Assembly: GCF_001567565.1 (NCBI RefSeq)
Contig: NZ_LSSW01000031.1
Coordinates: 62,001 to 126,000, forward strand
Length of the DNA: 64,000 bases
Direction: 5' to 3'
DNA from: Ectopseudomonas composti
Lineage (GTDB): Bacteria; Pseudomonadota; Gammaproteobacteria; Pseudomonadales; Pseudomonadaceae
The notes below the pieces were generated by a model. It was not told the origin of the DNA, did no database searches, and saw nothing but the letters and a program-made list of their open reading frames with translations. A program made the translations under genes and the position numbers. Within the stretch, counting starts at the first letter, position 1; each line of letters starts with the position of its first letter. This document shows, in pieces, positions 45,716 through 54,149 of this stretch.

Positions 45716-47578
45716 CTAGCGTTTGGCGGTTGCCTTGTCCCAGCTCGGCAGCTTGAACACCCAGAAGGAACCGCCCTGGGCGACCGGCTTGGTCAGCTCG
45801 GCCATGTCGCCACCCCACAGCGGTACGGCGCCGCCGTAGCCGGCAGTCACGCCGATGTACTGCTCACCGTCCTGTTCCCAGGTGATGGGCGGGGAGATGA
45901 TTCCGGTGCCGACCTGGAATTTCCACAGCTCCTTGCCGTTCTTGGCGTCGAAGGCCTTGAAGTAGCCGTCGCCGGTACCGGTGAACACCAGGTTGCCCTT
46001 GGTGGCGAGCACGCCGGCCCACAGCGGCAGGCGCTCCTTGTGTTCCCAGGCGACCTTGCCGGTGGTCGGGTTCATCGCGCGCAGGATGCCGACGTGGTCA
46101 TCGAACAGGCGCTTGATACGAAAGCCCATGCCCAGGTAGGCGGAGCCCTTCTTGTAATGCGCTTCCTCGGCCCAGTAGTCCTCCTTCCAGTGGTTGGCCG
46201 GCACGTAGAACAGACCGGTGTCCTGGCTGTAGGCCATGGGGTTCCAGTTCTTGCCGCCGAGGAAGGGCGGGGAGACCTCGACCGCCTCACCCTTGCTTTC
46301 GCCGGGCTTGGGTTTCGGCGGGCGCTGGCCTTCGTTCTCGACCGGACGACCGGTCTTCAGGTCGATATGGCTGGCCCAGGTGATCTTGTCGACGAAGGGG
46401 AAGGCATTCTTCAGCTTGCCGTTGGCGCGGTCGACCACGTAGAAGAAACCGTTGCGGTCGGCGTGAGCGGTGGCCTTGGTGACCTTGCCGTCCTTGTCCT
46501 TGTAGTCGAACAGCACTAGCTCGTTGTTGCCGGAGAAGTCCCAGGCATCGTTCGGGGTGTGCTGGTAGAACCACTTCACTTCGCCGGTGGTCGGGTCGAC
46601 GCCGACCTGGCCGGAGGTGTACAGGCTGTCGTAGTCGTGCGGGTTGCCGCCGTCGCTGGTGCGTGCCCAGCCGTTCCACGGGGCCGGGTTACCGGCACCG
46701 ATGATGATGGTGTTGGTCTCGGCATCGAAGCTGGCGCTCTGCCACGGGGCGCCGCCACCCTGGCTCCAGGCTTCCTTCTTGCCGGTCGGGTGGTTGGGGT
46801 CATCCGGCCAGCTCGGCGCCTTGATGTCGCCGGTCGGGGTGCTGTCTTTGCCGTTGAGGCGCCCCATGTGGCCTTCGACGAAGGGGCGCATCCACACTTC
46901 TTCGCCGGTGTCCGGGTCGCGGGCGAACAGGCGGCCGACCACGCCGAACTCGTCGCCGGAGCTACCGTGAATCAGCAGTACCTTGCCGCTCTTGCCGTCC
47001 TTCACGATGGTCGGCGCACCGGTCATGGTGTAGCCACCAGAGTGATCACCGAACTTCTTGTTCCACACCACCTTGCCGGTGTCCTTGTTCAGCGCGACGA
47101 CGCGGGCGTCGAGGGTGCCGAAGTAGATCTTGTCGCCGTAGATGGCGGCGCCACGGTTGACCACGTCGCAGCACGGGCGGATGTCGTCGGGCAGGCGGTG
47201 GCTGTAGGTCCACAGGCGTTTGCCGGTCTTGGCGTCGAGGGCGAAGACGCGCGAGTAGGAGCCGGTCACGTAGACCACGCCGTCATGGATGATGGCTTGC
47301 GATTCCTGACCGCGCTGCTTCTCGTCACCGAAGGAGTAGCTCCAGGCCGGGGTCAGCTTGAACACGTTGTCGGCGTTGACCTGAGCCAGTGGGCTCCAGC
47401 GCTGGGCGTTGGTGCCCATGCCGTACTGCAGCACGTTGTTGGTGGTGGTGTGGTCGTTGGCAATGTCGTCCCAGGTGACCGGCTTGGCGATCGCGCCCTG
47501 GCTCAGCGCCAGGCCGCCGGCCAGCATCAGGGCAAGCGCCAGGGGGCGTGGGGTGCTGGGTAGGTTTCTTGTTGTCAT
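45716..47578 (-). CDS. exaA: Quinoprotein alcohol dehydrogenase, calcium-type
   Basis: 620 residues with a signal peptide to about residue 31 (QGAIA). It has an eight-bladed PQQ propeller: W-motif blades, a vicinal disulfide pair Cys136-Cys137 in IRPCCDV, metal ligands Glu210 (SSGDEFG) and Asn297 (GAGNPAPWN), and the catalytic Asp347 in AWDFSGNNE. The residue two after the catalytic Asp is Ser349, as in calcium-dependent ExaA/PedE, not Asp. It oxidises ethanol and other alcohols in the periplasm and reduces cytochrome c550. Start chosen at the ATG with GGGAAG 7 bases before. It is divergent from exaB. Confidence 0.95.
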   Translation of the reverse strand: MTTRNLPSTPRPLALALMLAGGLALSQGAIAKPVTWDDIANDHTTTNNVLQYGMGTNAQRWSPLAQVNADNVFKLTPAWSYSFGDEKQRGQESQAIIHDGVVYVTGSYSRVFALDAKTGKRLWTYSHRLPDDIRPCCDVVNRGAAIYGDKIYFGTLDARVVALNKDTGKVVWNKKFGDHSGGYTMTGAPTIVKDGKSGKVLLIHGSSGDEFGVVGRLFARDPDTGEEVWMRPFVEGHMGRLNGKDSTPTGDIKAPSWPDDPNHPTGKKEAWSQGGGAPWQSASFDAETNTIIIGAGNPAPWNGWARTSDGGNPHDYDSLYTSGQVGVDPTTGEVKWFYQHTPNDAWDFSGNNELVLFDYKDKDGKVTKATAHADRNGFFYVVDRANGKLKNAFPFVDKITWASHIDLKTGRPVENEGQRPPKPKPGESKGEAVEVSPPFLGGKNWNPMAYSQDTGLFYVPANHWKEDYWAEEAHYKKGSAYLGMGFRIKRLFDDHVGILRAMNPTTGKVAWEHKERLPLWAGVLATKGNLVFTGTGDGYFKAFDAKNGKELWKFQVGTGIISPPITWEQDGEQYIGVTAGYGGAVPLWGGDMAELTKPVAQGGSFWVFKLPSWDKATAKR

Positions 47579-47733
47579 CGTTGTGCTTCCCATTGGAGGT
47601 GGTAGGTCGCCGCAGCTCACCGCAAGAAAACGATCCGCGTGGTCATCGCCGACGCTTCTGGAGAGGGTCTGCAGGGGCAAGCTGATGGTGGAACCGTGCT
47701 TCCTTGGCGCCTACGGAAAAACTCCCGCCCTTA

Positions 47734-47750
47734 CCGGGAGGATTTCCCGG
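47734..47750. promoter_or_regulatory. 17-bp palindrome CCGGGAGGATTTCCCGG
   Basis: Almost identical to CCGGGAAAATTTCCCGG at 51997-52013 upstream of pedH; only two positions differ. It lies 155 bases upstream of exaA. Confidence 0.5.
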
Positions 47751-47807
47751 TTGGCACATGACTTGGCCTTGCTGCCAAGGCATCGGCAATACCCCCTCCC
47801 AAGCCCT

Positions 47808-47823
47808 ACTACCAAGGGACTAG
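47808..47823 (+). promoter_or_regulatory. 16-bp alcohol-locus box (exaA-exaB)
   Basis: ACTACCAAGGGACTAG, ending 105 bases before the exaB start. It fits the consensus ASTACCAARGKASTAR completely. Confidence 0.65.
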
Positions 47824-47928
47824 AGCGCGACCACCAAAGCAGCATTCGGTGCGCTGCGCGGCCTTTCTAAGATGGTCGCCACGAGCTCTGAATGGGCTGT
47901 CTTGCGTGCATTAGATGAGGTCCTGGCC

Positions 47929-48348
47929 ATGAACAAGAAGATCCAATCCACTCTGGCGCTGGTGCTGCTCACCGCGTCGACCACCCTCTGGGCGCACGGC
48001 GACGTGGTGCCGCAGGCGGTCAACACCGATGGTCTGGAGCCGCTGGGTGAGCAATGGCTGGACGAGAACCCCTACCGCGACAACCCGCGCGCCATCGAGA
48101 TCGGCTCCTCCGCGTACAACCAGAACTGCGCGGCCTGCCATGGCCTGGAAGCCAAGTCCGGCGGTATCGCGCCAGACCTGCGCCTGCTGGAGCTGGGTGC
48201 CAGCGGTGATGAATGGTTCAAGGAGCGGGTTATTCACGGTGCGGTGCGCGATGGTCGCGTGTACATGCCGAAGATGGCCGACTACCTGAGCCAGGAAGCC
48301 CTGTGGGCGGTGCGCAGCTACCTGGAGAGCGTGCACGTCGAGGAGTAA
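47929..48348 (+). CDS. exaB: Cytochrome c550 ExaB/PedF
   Basis: 139 residues with a signal peptide to about residue 22 (TLWA). One haem motif Cys67-Ala-Ala-Cys-His71 (CAACHGLEA), and a later VYMPKM that offers the axial Met. It takes electrons from the PQQ alcohol dehydrogenase and passes them to the oxidase. The start was taken at the ATG with GAGG 8 bases upstream; the open frame begins 57 bases earlier. Divergent from exaA. Confidence 0.92.
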   Translation: MNKKIQSTLALVLLTASTTLWAHGDVVPQAVNTDGLEPLGEQWLDENPYRDNPRAIEIGSSAYNQNCAACHGLEAKSGGIAPDLRLLELGASGDEWFKERVIHGAVRDGRVYMPKMADYLSQEALWAVRSYLESVHVEE

Positions 48349-48355
48349 GCGCTTG

Positions 48356-49270
48356 ATGATCACTCTGCTGCGCTCGTGCTTCACGACCTTCGTGGTCATG
48401 CGTCGGCTGATCCTGCTGAGCGCTCTGCTGTTGTGCCTGGGTACAGCTCAGGCACAGGTGCGTGACTACGACCGCATCATGGAAGAGGGCGTATTGCGCG
48501 TGGCGCTGTACCAGGACTTCCCGCCGTACAGCTACGAGCAGGATGGCCAGCCGCGTGGCGTCGACTACGAACTGGCCAAGGCGTTGGCCGAGGGCTTGGG
48601 CCTGACGCTGCAGGTGATCTGGGCGCCGCCCGGCGAGAAGCTCGACGATGATCTGCGCGACTACATCTGGCGTGGCCGGGTGACTGCGCAGGGCGAGCTG
48701 GCCGACCTGATGCTGCGCGTGCCCTATGACCGTGACTACGCGCAGATGCGCAACGAACTGGGCGAGTTGGTCAACGAGCGCGTGGTGATGTTCGGTCCCT
48801 ATCAGCGCGAGCGCTGGCAACTGGCGTTCGACCGCCGTCGCCTGGCCGAGGTGCCAAGCATCAATGCACTGCAGACGCATCCGATTGGCGTTGAGGTGGA
48901 CAGCGTGCCGTCGTTCTACCTCAGTTCCGCGCGTGAGGGCTTGCTGCGTTCGCAGGCTCGCCACTACCCGTCACCGACCCTGGCTTTCGCCGCGATGCGT
49001 GCCGGTGAGGTGGATGCGGTGATGGCCCTGCGCGGCGAAGTGGACTGGCTGTTGCACGAGGCGCACGACCCGAAGCTGGCGCTGGCCGAGAACGCCTACC
49101 CGGACATGGGCCGGCAGATCTGGGAGATCGGCATGGCGGTGCACGAGAGCAATCGGCAACTGGCCTATGCCCTGGAAGAACAGCTGGAAAACATGATTCT
49201 CGACGGCTCGCTCGAGCGCCTGTACGCGCGCTACGGGCTGCGCTACGAGAAGCCTGAACAATACCAATAG
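48356..49270 (+). CDS. Quinoprotein-associated periplasmic binding protein (MoxJ/PedG-like)
   Basis: 304 residues with a signal peptide (CLGTAQA, about residue 36). A type II solute-binding fold: LRVALYQDFPPYSYEQDGQP, GVDYELAKALAEGLGL, then LADLMLRVPYDRDYAQ. The group includes MoxJ, which helps mature or bind methanol dehydrogenase, and PedG in P. putida. It is more likely an accessory of ExaA/PedH than a transport receptor, as no permease is adjacent. AGGAG is 10 bases before the ATG. Confidence 0.85.
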   Translation: MITLLRSCFTTFVVMRRLILLSALLLCLGTAQAQVRDYDRIMEEGVLRVALYQDFPPYSYEQDGQPRGVDYELAKALAEGLGLTLQVIWAPPGEKLDDDLRDYIWRGRVTAQGELADLMLRVPYDRDYAQMRNELGELVNERVVMFGPYQRERWQLAFDRRRLAEVPSINALQTHPIGVEVDSVPSFYLSSAREGLLRSQARHYPSPTLAFAAMRAGEVDAVMALRGEVDWLLHEAHDPKLALAENAYPDMGRQIWEIGMAVHESNRQLAYALEEQLENMILDGSLERLYARYGLRYEKPEQYQ

Positions 49271-49297
49271 CGGTTTGGGCCGCAGCGGAGGTGAACG

Positions 49298-50047
49298 ATG
49301 GATTGGCGCAGCCTGATGTTGCTGGCCCTGTTTGCCTGGGCCTGGGAGGCGCGGGCCGCTGCGCCCGATCCGGTCACCTCGGTGATGTGGGATTACTACC
49401 ACCAGCGCCTGCTCAACGGTGAGGCCTTCGTCTTCGATGACAGGATTCACCTCGAGGTGCCGCCCTTCGCCGAGGATGCACGCCAGGTGCCGATCCAGAT
49501 CGACGCCAGTGCCTACCGTGGCAAGGTCAAACGCATTCTGGCCTGGGCCGAACTCAACCCCATTCCGCGCATTCTCGATTTCACCCCCGGCGCGGAGCTT
49601 GAGCCGAGTCTGGCCATCCGTATCCGCGTCGAGCAGGCCACGCCGATTCGCGCGGCGGTGCTCACCGACGATGGTGTCTGGCATATCGGCTCGGCGCGCA
49701 TCGAGGCCGCGGGCGGCGGTTGCACCGCACCCAGTGTGGTGCGTGCCGAAGGTGGTTGGGAAGAGCGCCTGGGCCAGGTGCTGGGCAAGCGCTTCTTGCG
49801 CGGTGAGGACAGCCGCTTGCGCCTGCAGGTCTCGCACCCGATGGACAACGGCCTGGTCGACGGTATCCCCGAGTTCTACATCGAAGAAGCCGAGCTGCGC
49901 GATGCCGATGGCCAGGTGCTGGGGCGCATCGAGCTGTTCCCGGCCGTCAGCGAGAATCCGACGCTGACCTTCGACCTGCGCGGCGACCAGCACGCCGAAC
50001 TGTGGCTACGCGACAACAACGGCAACGAATTCCAGGCCGCGTTCTGA
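49298..50047 (+). CDS. Quinoprotein-associated SoxYZ-like carrier
   Basis: 249 residues with a signal peptide to about residue 21 (ARA). The N-terminal half looks like SoxY (HLEVPPFAEDARQVPIQID, then a Cys in GGGCTAPS at about residue 147), and the C-terminal half like SoxZ (VSHPMDNGLVDGIPEFYI). The fused SoxY-SoxZ form is found next to PQQ dehydrogenases. The Cys is the usual covalent carrier residue. Function in alcohol oxidation is unproven. Confidence 0.87.
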   Translation: MDWRSLMLLALFAWAWEARAAAPDPVTSVMWDYYHQRLLNGEAFVFDDRIHLEVPPFAEDARQVPIQIDASAYRGKVKRILAWAELNPIPRILDFTPGAELEPSLAIRIRVEQATPIRAAVLTDDGVWHIGSARIEAAGGGCTAPSVVRAEGGWEERLGQVLGKRFLRGEDSRLRLQVSHPMDNGLVDGIPEFYIEEAELRDADGQVLGRIELFPAVSENPTLTFDLRGDQHAELWLRDNNGNEFQAAF

Positions 50048-50101
50048 ACGCCGCGACCGGTCGGGTGCGCCGTGCGCACCAATCCCATCTAGGAGGCTTC
50101 C

Positions 50102-51031
50102 ATGCGCTGGATGCTATTGATGACGTGCCTGCTCGCCAGCCTGGCCCAGGCGCTCGACTACCACTTGCAACCCCGGCAGATCGCCGATGGCGTCTGGCTG
50201 CTGGAGGGCAGTACCGATAATTTCGCTGCGGACAACGGCGGCAATATCGTCAACATCGGTTTCATCGAAACCGCTGACGGCGTGGTGGTGATCGATACCG
50301 GCCCGTCGCGCCGCTACGGTGAGGCGTTGCGTCAGGTCATCGAGAAAACCACCGGCAAACCGGTGGTGCGCGTGTTGCTGACCCACCATCACCCCGATCA
50401 TGTGCTGGGCAACCAGGCCTTCACCGGGGTGCCCATCGCGGCGTTGGCCGAGACCACCCGGTTGCTGGCCGAGCAGGGCGATGCCATGGCGGAAAACATG
50501 TATCGCCTGGTCGGCGACTGGATGCGCGGCACCGAGGTGGTCTTGCCCAACGAAGAAGTGCAGGAGGGCGAGCTGGAGATCGGCGGGCGACGCCTGCAGC
50601 TGCTGGCCTTGCGCGGGCATACCGGCGCCGATCTGGCAATTCTCGATGAGCGTACCGGCGTGTTGTTCGCTGGCGATATCCTGTTCTATCAGCGCGCGCT
50701 GACCACGCCGAACAGCCCGGGGCTGGATGTCTGGCTGGCCGATCTGGATCGGCTCGAAGCGCTGCCCTGGAAGCAGATCGTACCCGGCCATGGCCCAGTG
50801 ACCACCGATGCGGCGCCATTCGTACAGATGCGTGATTATCTGGGCTGGCTCGATGGCCTGCTGCGCCAGGGTGCGGAGCAGGGCGCGGAGATGAACGAGC
50901 TGATCCGTGCACCGATCCCCGAGCGTTTCGCCCAGGTCAAGCTGTCGCGCTATGAGCTGATCCGCAGCGTCAGCCACCTCTATCCGCGCTACGAGCGCAA
51001 TGCCATGGCGCGCGTGGATCGTCAGGATTAG
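50102..51031 (+). CDS. Quinoprotein-associated metallo-beta-lactamase-fold hydrolase
   Basis: 309 residues with a signal peptide (LASLAQA, about residue 17). Zinc-binding motif TLLTHHHPDHV-like: the sequence LTHHHPDHVLGNQAF at about residues 94-108, then HTGADLAI and FAGDILFYQ, and HGPVTTD near residue 235. SoxH-like relatives occur with the SoxYZ-like carrier in PQQ loci, which is the case here. AGGAGG precedes the ATG. The substrate is unknown. Confidence 0.87.
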   Translation: MRWMLLMTCLLASLAQALDYHLQPRQIADGVWLLEGSTDNFAADNGGNIVNIGFIETADGVVVIDTGPSRRYGEALRQVIEKTTGKPVVRVLLTHHHPDHVLGNQAFTGVPIAALAETTRLLAEQGDAMAENMYRLVGDWMRGTEVVLPNEEVQEGELEIGGRRLQLLALRGHTGADLAILDERTGVLFAGDILFYQRALTTPNSPGLDVWLADLDRLEALPWKQIVPGHGPVTTDAAPFVQMRDYLGWLDGLLRQGAEQGAEMNELIRAPIPERFAQVKLSRYELIRSVSHLYPRYERNAMARVDRQD

Positions 51032-51052
51032 CAACCTGGGGTGTCACTCAGG

Positions 51053-51452
51053 CCACAGGTCTCGCTTGTGGGAGGGGCTTTAGCCGCAAGCCGCGCACAA
51101 GAGCGTCGCCGCTAAAGCGCCTCCCTCGGCCAGTCGCAGCCCGCATGACATCCGGGGGCTGGATGTGTTTTCCCGGATTTCATCCGGGCTACAGACTGAT
51201 TTGACCCGAGCCACAGGTCACTTTTGTGGGAGGGGCTTTAGCCGCGACCGGCGCACAGGAGCGTCGCCGCTGAAGCGCCTCCCGCGGCCAGTCGCCGCCC
51301 GCATGACATCCGGGGGCTGGATGTGTTTTCCCGGATTTCATCCGGGCTACAGGCTGATTTGACCCGAGCCACAGGTCACTTTTGTGGGAGGGTCTTTAGC
51401 CGCGACCGGCGCACAGGAGCGCCGACGCTGAAGCGCTTCCCGCGGTCAGCGA
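51053..51452. repeat. 158-bp tandem repeat array
   Basis: The same 158-base unit begins at about 51053, 51211 and 51369 (each from CCACAGGT). Each unit has a REP-like pair (GGGAGGGGCTTTAGCCGC and its inverted partner) plus a CCCGGATTTCATCCGGGCTA element; the third unit is cut short after the REP part. The second and third are nearly identical, the first more diverged. Confidence 0.85.
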
Positions 51453-51839
51453 TCAAAGTTCTTCGTCGTCACGAATCATTACGTAATGACGGCCGTGCTC
51501 GGTCTCTTCGTGGTCGTAGACGTAATACATCACCACCTCATCCAGGCTGGACTGCACGGCTACGTAGTCACCGCTCTCGGGCATGAAGAACGCCTTGGTG
51601 GCCGGCTTGGCCAGGCACTCGATATGGGCGGTGACGAAGTGGGTGGGGTCTTCCTCGCCGTAGTAGTCCTCGCGCTGGTGTGCATCCCAGTCCTGCGGTG
51701 GCTCGAAGGCGCCAGTGATCAGGACCTTGCCATCGCCCAGGTCCTGCTCTTCGGCATCCGGGTCCTGCTCGTCGGGACGATAGACCGTGCAGTCCAGCGC
51801 ATCGGGATGATCGAGAATTTCCTGGCGTGGGTGGGGCAC
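51453..51839 (-). CDS. Small acidic protein of unknown function
   Basis: 128 residues from a GTG with GGAGA 6 bases before it; the longer open frame up to 52184 overlaps pedH and is not supported. The protein is very acidic (EQDPDAEEQDLGDGK; DDEEL at the end) with several Tyr/His, no signal peptide and no family I recognise. It is convergent with the quinoprotein-accessory genes and divergent from pedH, so it might be regulated with pedH. Confidence 0.65.
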   Translation of the reverse strand: MPHPRQEILDHPDALDCTVYRPDEQDPDAEEQDLGDGKVLITGAFEPPQDWDAHQREDYYGEEDPTHFVTAHIECLAKPATKAFFMPESGDYVAVQSSLDEVVMYYVYDHEETEHGRHYVMIRDDEEL

Positions 51840-51920
51840 GGGCGTCTCCGGTCGATAGGTGCGGGGCGGCCAAGTGTCGGGCAAAGCGGTGACCACTGCA
51901 ATCGCGTCGATGCAGGTATT

Positions 51921-51936
51921 GCTACCAAGGAACGAG
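51921..51936 (+). promoter_or_regulatory. 16-bp alcohol-locus box (pedH)
   Basis: GCTACCAAGGAACGAG, with 13 of 16 matches to the exaB box. It ends 108 bases before the pedH start. An AAGAAT hexamer lies at the same distance (about 44 bases) as CTAAGAT in exaB. Confidence 0.55.
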
Positions 51937-51996
51937 GAAAATCGGCTGGGGGTGCAATTGTTGGCTGGCCTGTGCGAGCCAAGAATTTGCGGCAGA

Positions 51997-52013
51997 CCGG
52001 GAAAATTTCCCGG
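51997..52013. promoter_or_regulatory. 17-bp palindrome CCGGGAAAATTTCCCGG
   Basis: A perfect palindrome (apart from the odd central base) 31 bases before the pedH ATG. It is the second copy of the element upstream of exaA (47734-47750). Possible operator or metal-switch element. Confidence 0.5.
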
Positions 52014-52044
52014 CAATAACAATGAACCCGCAGAGGTAGCCGCA

Positions 52045-53820
52045 ATGAAACACGCCGGTCTTCGCCAGCCCTTCCTCCTCACCGCACTCTGTGCCGCCAT
52101 GCTGTTGCCGTCCGCCGCCGCGCTGGCGGTCACCGACGCCGAGATTCTCAAGGACGCCACCACCACCGACCAGATCGTCACCAACGGTCTCGGTCTGCAG
52201 GGCCAGCGCTATAGCCCGCTGAGCATCCTCAACGACCAGAACGTCAAGGAACTGCGCCCGGTCTGGACCATGTCCTTCGGCGGCGAGAAGCAGCGCGGCC
52301 AGCAGGCGCAGCCGATGATCAAGGACGGCGTGATGTATGTCACCGCCTCCTACTCGCGGGTGTTCGCCGTCGATGCACGCACCGGGCGCGAGCTGTGGCA
52401 GTACGAAGCACGCCTGCCGGACGATATCCGCCCGTGCTGCGACGTGATCAACCGGGGCGTCGCCCTGTACGACGATCTGGTGATCTTCGGCACCCTCGAC
52501 GCCAAGCTGGTGGCGCTGAACAAGGACACCGGCAAGGTGGTCTGGCGCAAGAACGTGGCTGATCACAAGGCCGGCTACTCGATCACCGCAGCGCCGCTGG
52601 TGGTCAATGGCAAGCTGATCACCGGCGTCTCCGGTGGCGAGTTCGGCGTGGTCGGCAAGATCGAGGCCTACGACCCGAAGAACGGCGATCTGCTGTGGAG
52701 CCGCCCGACCGTCGAAGGTCACATGGGCTACGTCTACAAGGATGGCAAGGCCATCGAGAACGGCATCAGTGGTGGCGAGGCCGGCAAGACCTGGCCGGGC
52801 GACCTGTGGAAGACCGGCGGCGCTGCGCCATGGCTGGGCGGCTATTACGATGCCGACACCAACCTGCTGTTCTTCGGCACCGGCAACCCGGCGCCCTGGA
52901 ACTCGCACCTGCGCCCGGGCGACAACCTCTATTCCTCCTCGCGCCTGGCGCTCAACCCGGACGACGGCAGCATCCAGTGGCACTTCCAGACCACGCCGCA
53001 CGACGGCTGGGACTTCGACGGCGTCAACGAGCTGATCTCCTTCGACTATCAGGAAGGCGGCAAGACCATCAAGGCCGCGGCCAGCGCCGACCGTAACGGT
53101 TTCTTCTACGTGCTCGACCGTACCAACGGCAAGTTCATCCGTGGCTTCCCCTTCGTCGACAAGATCACCTGGGCCAAGGGGCTGGACAAGAATGGTCGGC
53201 CGATCTACGACGACAGCAACCGTCCTGGCTCGCCGAGCGCCAAGGAGAAGGGCAAGAGCGTGTTTTCCGCCCCGGCCTTCCTCGGTGCGAAGAACTGGAT
53301 GCCCATGGCCTACAGCCAGGACACCGGCCTGTTCTACGTGCCGTCCAACGAGTGGGGCATGGACATCTGGAACGAAGACATCGCCTACAAGAAGGGCGCG
53401 GCCTATCTGGGTGCCGGTTTCACCATCAAGCCGCTCAACGAGGAATACATCGGCGTGCTGCGCGCCATCGACCCGAAAACCGGCAAGGAAGTCTGGCGCC
53501 AGACCAACTACGCGCCGCTGTGGGGCGGTGTGCTGACCACCAAGGGCAACCTGGTGTTCACCGGTAATCCGGAAGGTTACCTGCAAGCGTTCAACGCCAA
53601 GACCGGCGAGAAAGTCTGGGAATTCCAGACCGGCTCGGGCGTGATCGGCTCGCCGGTGACCTGGGAGATGGACGGCGAGCAATATGTCTCGGTGCTGTCC
53701 GGCTGGGGTGGCGCGGTACCGCTGTGGGGGGGCGAGGTGGCCAAGCGCATCAAGCACCTGAACCAGGGTGGCATGCTGTGGACCTTCAAGCTGCCGAAGG
53801 AGCTGGTGGCCAAGCACTGA
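52045..53820 (+). CDS. pedH: Quinoprotein alcohol dehydrogenase, lanthanide-type (PedH)
   Basis: 591 residues with a signal peptide (to about residue 28). Propeller blades as in exaA; disulfide Cys131-Cys132; metal ligands Glu199, Asn281 and catalytic Asp323 in GWDFDGVNE. The extra Asp325, two after the catalytic Asp, is the mark of lanthanide-dependent enzymes. These residue numbers agree with those known for P. putida PedH. It should oxidise alcohols and aldehydes with PQQ and a lanthanide. GAGG lies 8 bases before the ATG. The frame runs further upstream without a signal. Confidence 0.95.
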   Translation: MKHAGLRQPFLLTALCAAMLLPSAAALAVTDAEILKDATTTDQIVTNGLGLQGQRYSPLSILNDQNVKELRPVWTMSFGGEKQRGQQAQPMIKDGVMYVTASYSRVFAVDARTGRELWQYEARLPDDIRPCCDVINRGVALYDDLVIFGTLDAKLVALNKDTGKVVWRKNVADHKAGYSITAAPLVVNGKLITGVSGGEFGVVGKIEAYDPKNGDLLWSRPTVEGHMGYVYKDGKAIENGISGGEAGKTWPGDLWKTGGAAPWLGGYYDADTNLLFFGTGNPAPWNSHLRPGDNLYSSSRLALNPDDGSIQWHFQTTPHDGWDFDGVNELISFDYQEGGKTIKAAASADRNGFFYVLDRTNGKFIRGFPFVDKITWAKGLDKNGRPIYDDSNRPGSPSAKEKGKSVFSAPAFLGAKNWMPMAYSQDTGLFYVPSNEWGMDIWNEDIAYKKGAAYLGAGFTIKPLNEEYIGVLRAIDPKTGKEVWRQTNYAPLWGGVLTTKGNLVFTGNPEGYLQAFNAKTGEKVWEFQTGSGVIGSPVTWEMDGEQYVSVLSGWGGAVPLWGGEVAKRIKHLNQGGMLWTFKLPKELVAKH

Positions 53821-53836
53821 TTGGTTGAAGCGTCAG

Positions 53837-53869
53837 ACGATGGCCGGACTTTGTCCGGCCATCGTCGTT
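53837..53869 (+). terminator. Terminator of pedH
   Basis: ACGATGGCCGGAC (53837-53849) pairs with GTCCGGCCATCGT (53853-53865), leaving a 3-base loop and a short T-run. It starts 16 bases after the pedH stop. Confidence 0.8.
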
Positions 53870-54024
53870 TCTGGCGTCTGCCGCGCGGCTTGCCGCTGCT
53901 GCGAAATGCCGCGGGTGAATTTGTCCGCTGGGAACGCAAGACGCGGCGAACGGGTCTAGCCTTTAGCTTCCATAGCCTTGTGCCTCGCTGCCAAAGGCCC
54001 GTGGCAGACCGTCCGTGCTGCTCT

Positions 54025-54040
54025 ACTACCAAATGACGAG
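54025..54040 (+). promoter_or_regulatory. 16-bp alcohol-locus box (exaC)
   Basis: ACTACCAAATGACGAG ends 109 bases before exaC. A CTAAGAT element at 54084-54090 begins exactly 44 bases after the box, as it does for exaB. Confidence 0.6.
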
Positions 54041-54149
54041 ACGATCTGTGCCATGGGCGCATACCGAGGTTTTCGGGGGCTTCCTAAGATCGAACCATGA
54101 CTCGCTTCCCGATTGGTAGCGAGCTCCGACAACAAGAGAGGTCAGCATC

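Larger units (their letters stand above)
47579..47928. promoter_or_regulatory. Divergent exaA-exaB control region
   Basis: 350 bases contain the palindrome at 47734-47750, the 16-bp box at 47808-47823, and a CTAAGAT element at 47867-47873, 44 bases from the end of the box. The box orientation and spacing suit exaB; a site for exaA was not recognised and may be the same box read from the other side. Confidence 0.55.

Noticed and set aside
51840..52184. Upstream extension of the acidic-protein frame to 52184
   Set aside because: It would run through the pedH promoter and the start of pedH; a good GTG with GGAGA exists at 51839.
51922..53817. Leftward open frame of 631 codons over pedH
   Set aside because: It is a codon-bias shadow of the well-supported pedH on the other strand.
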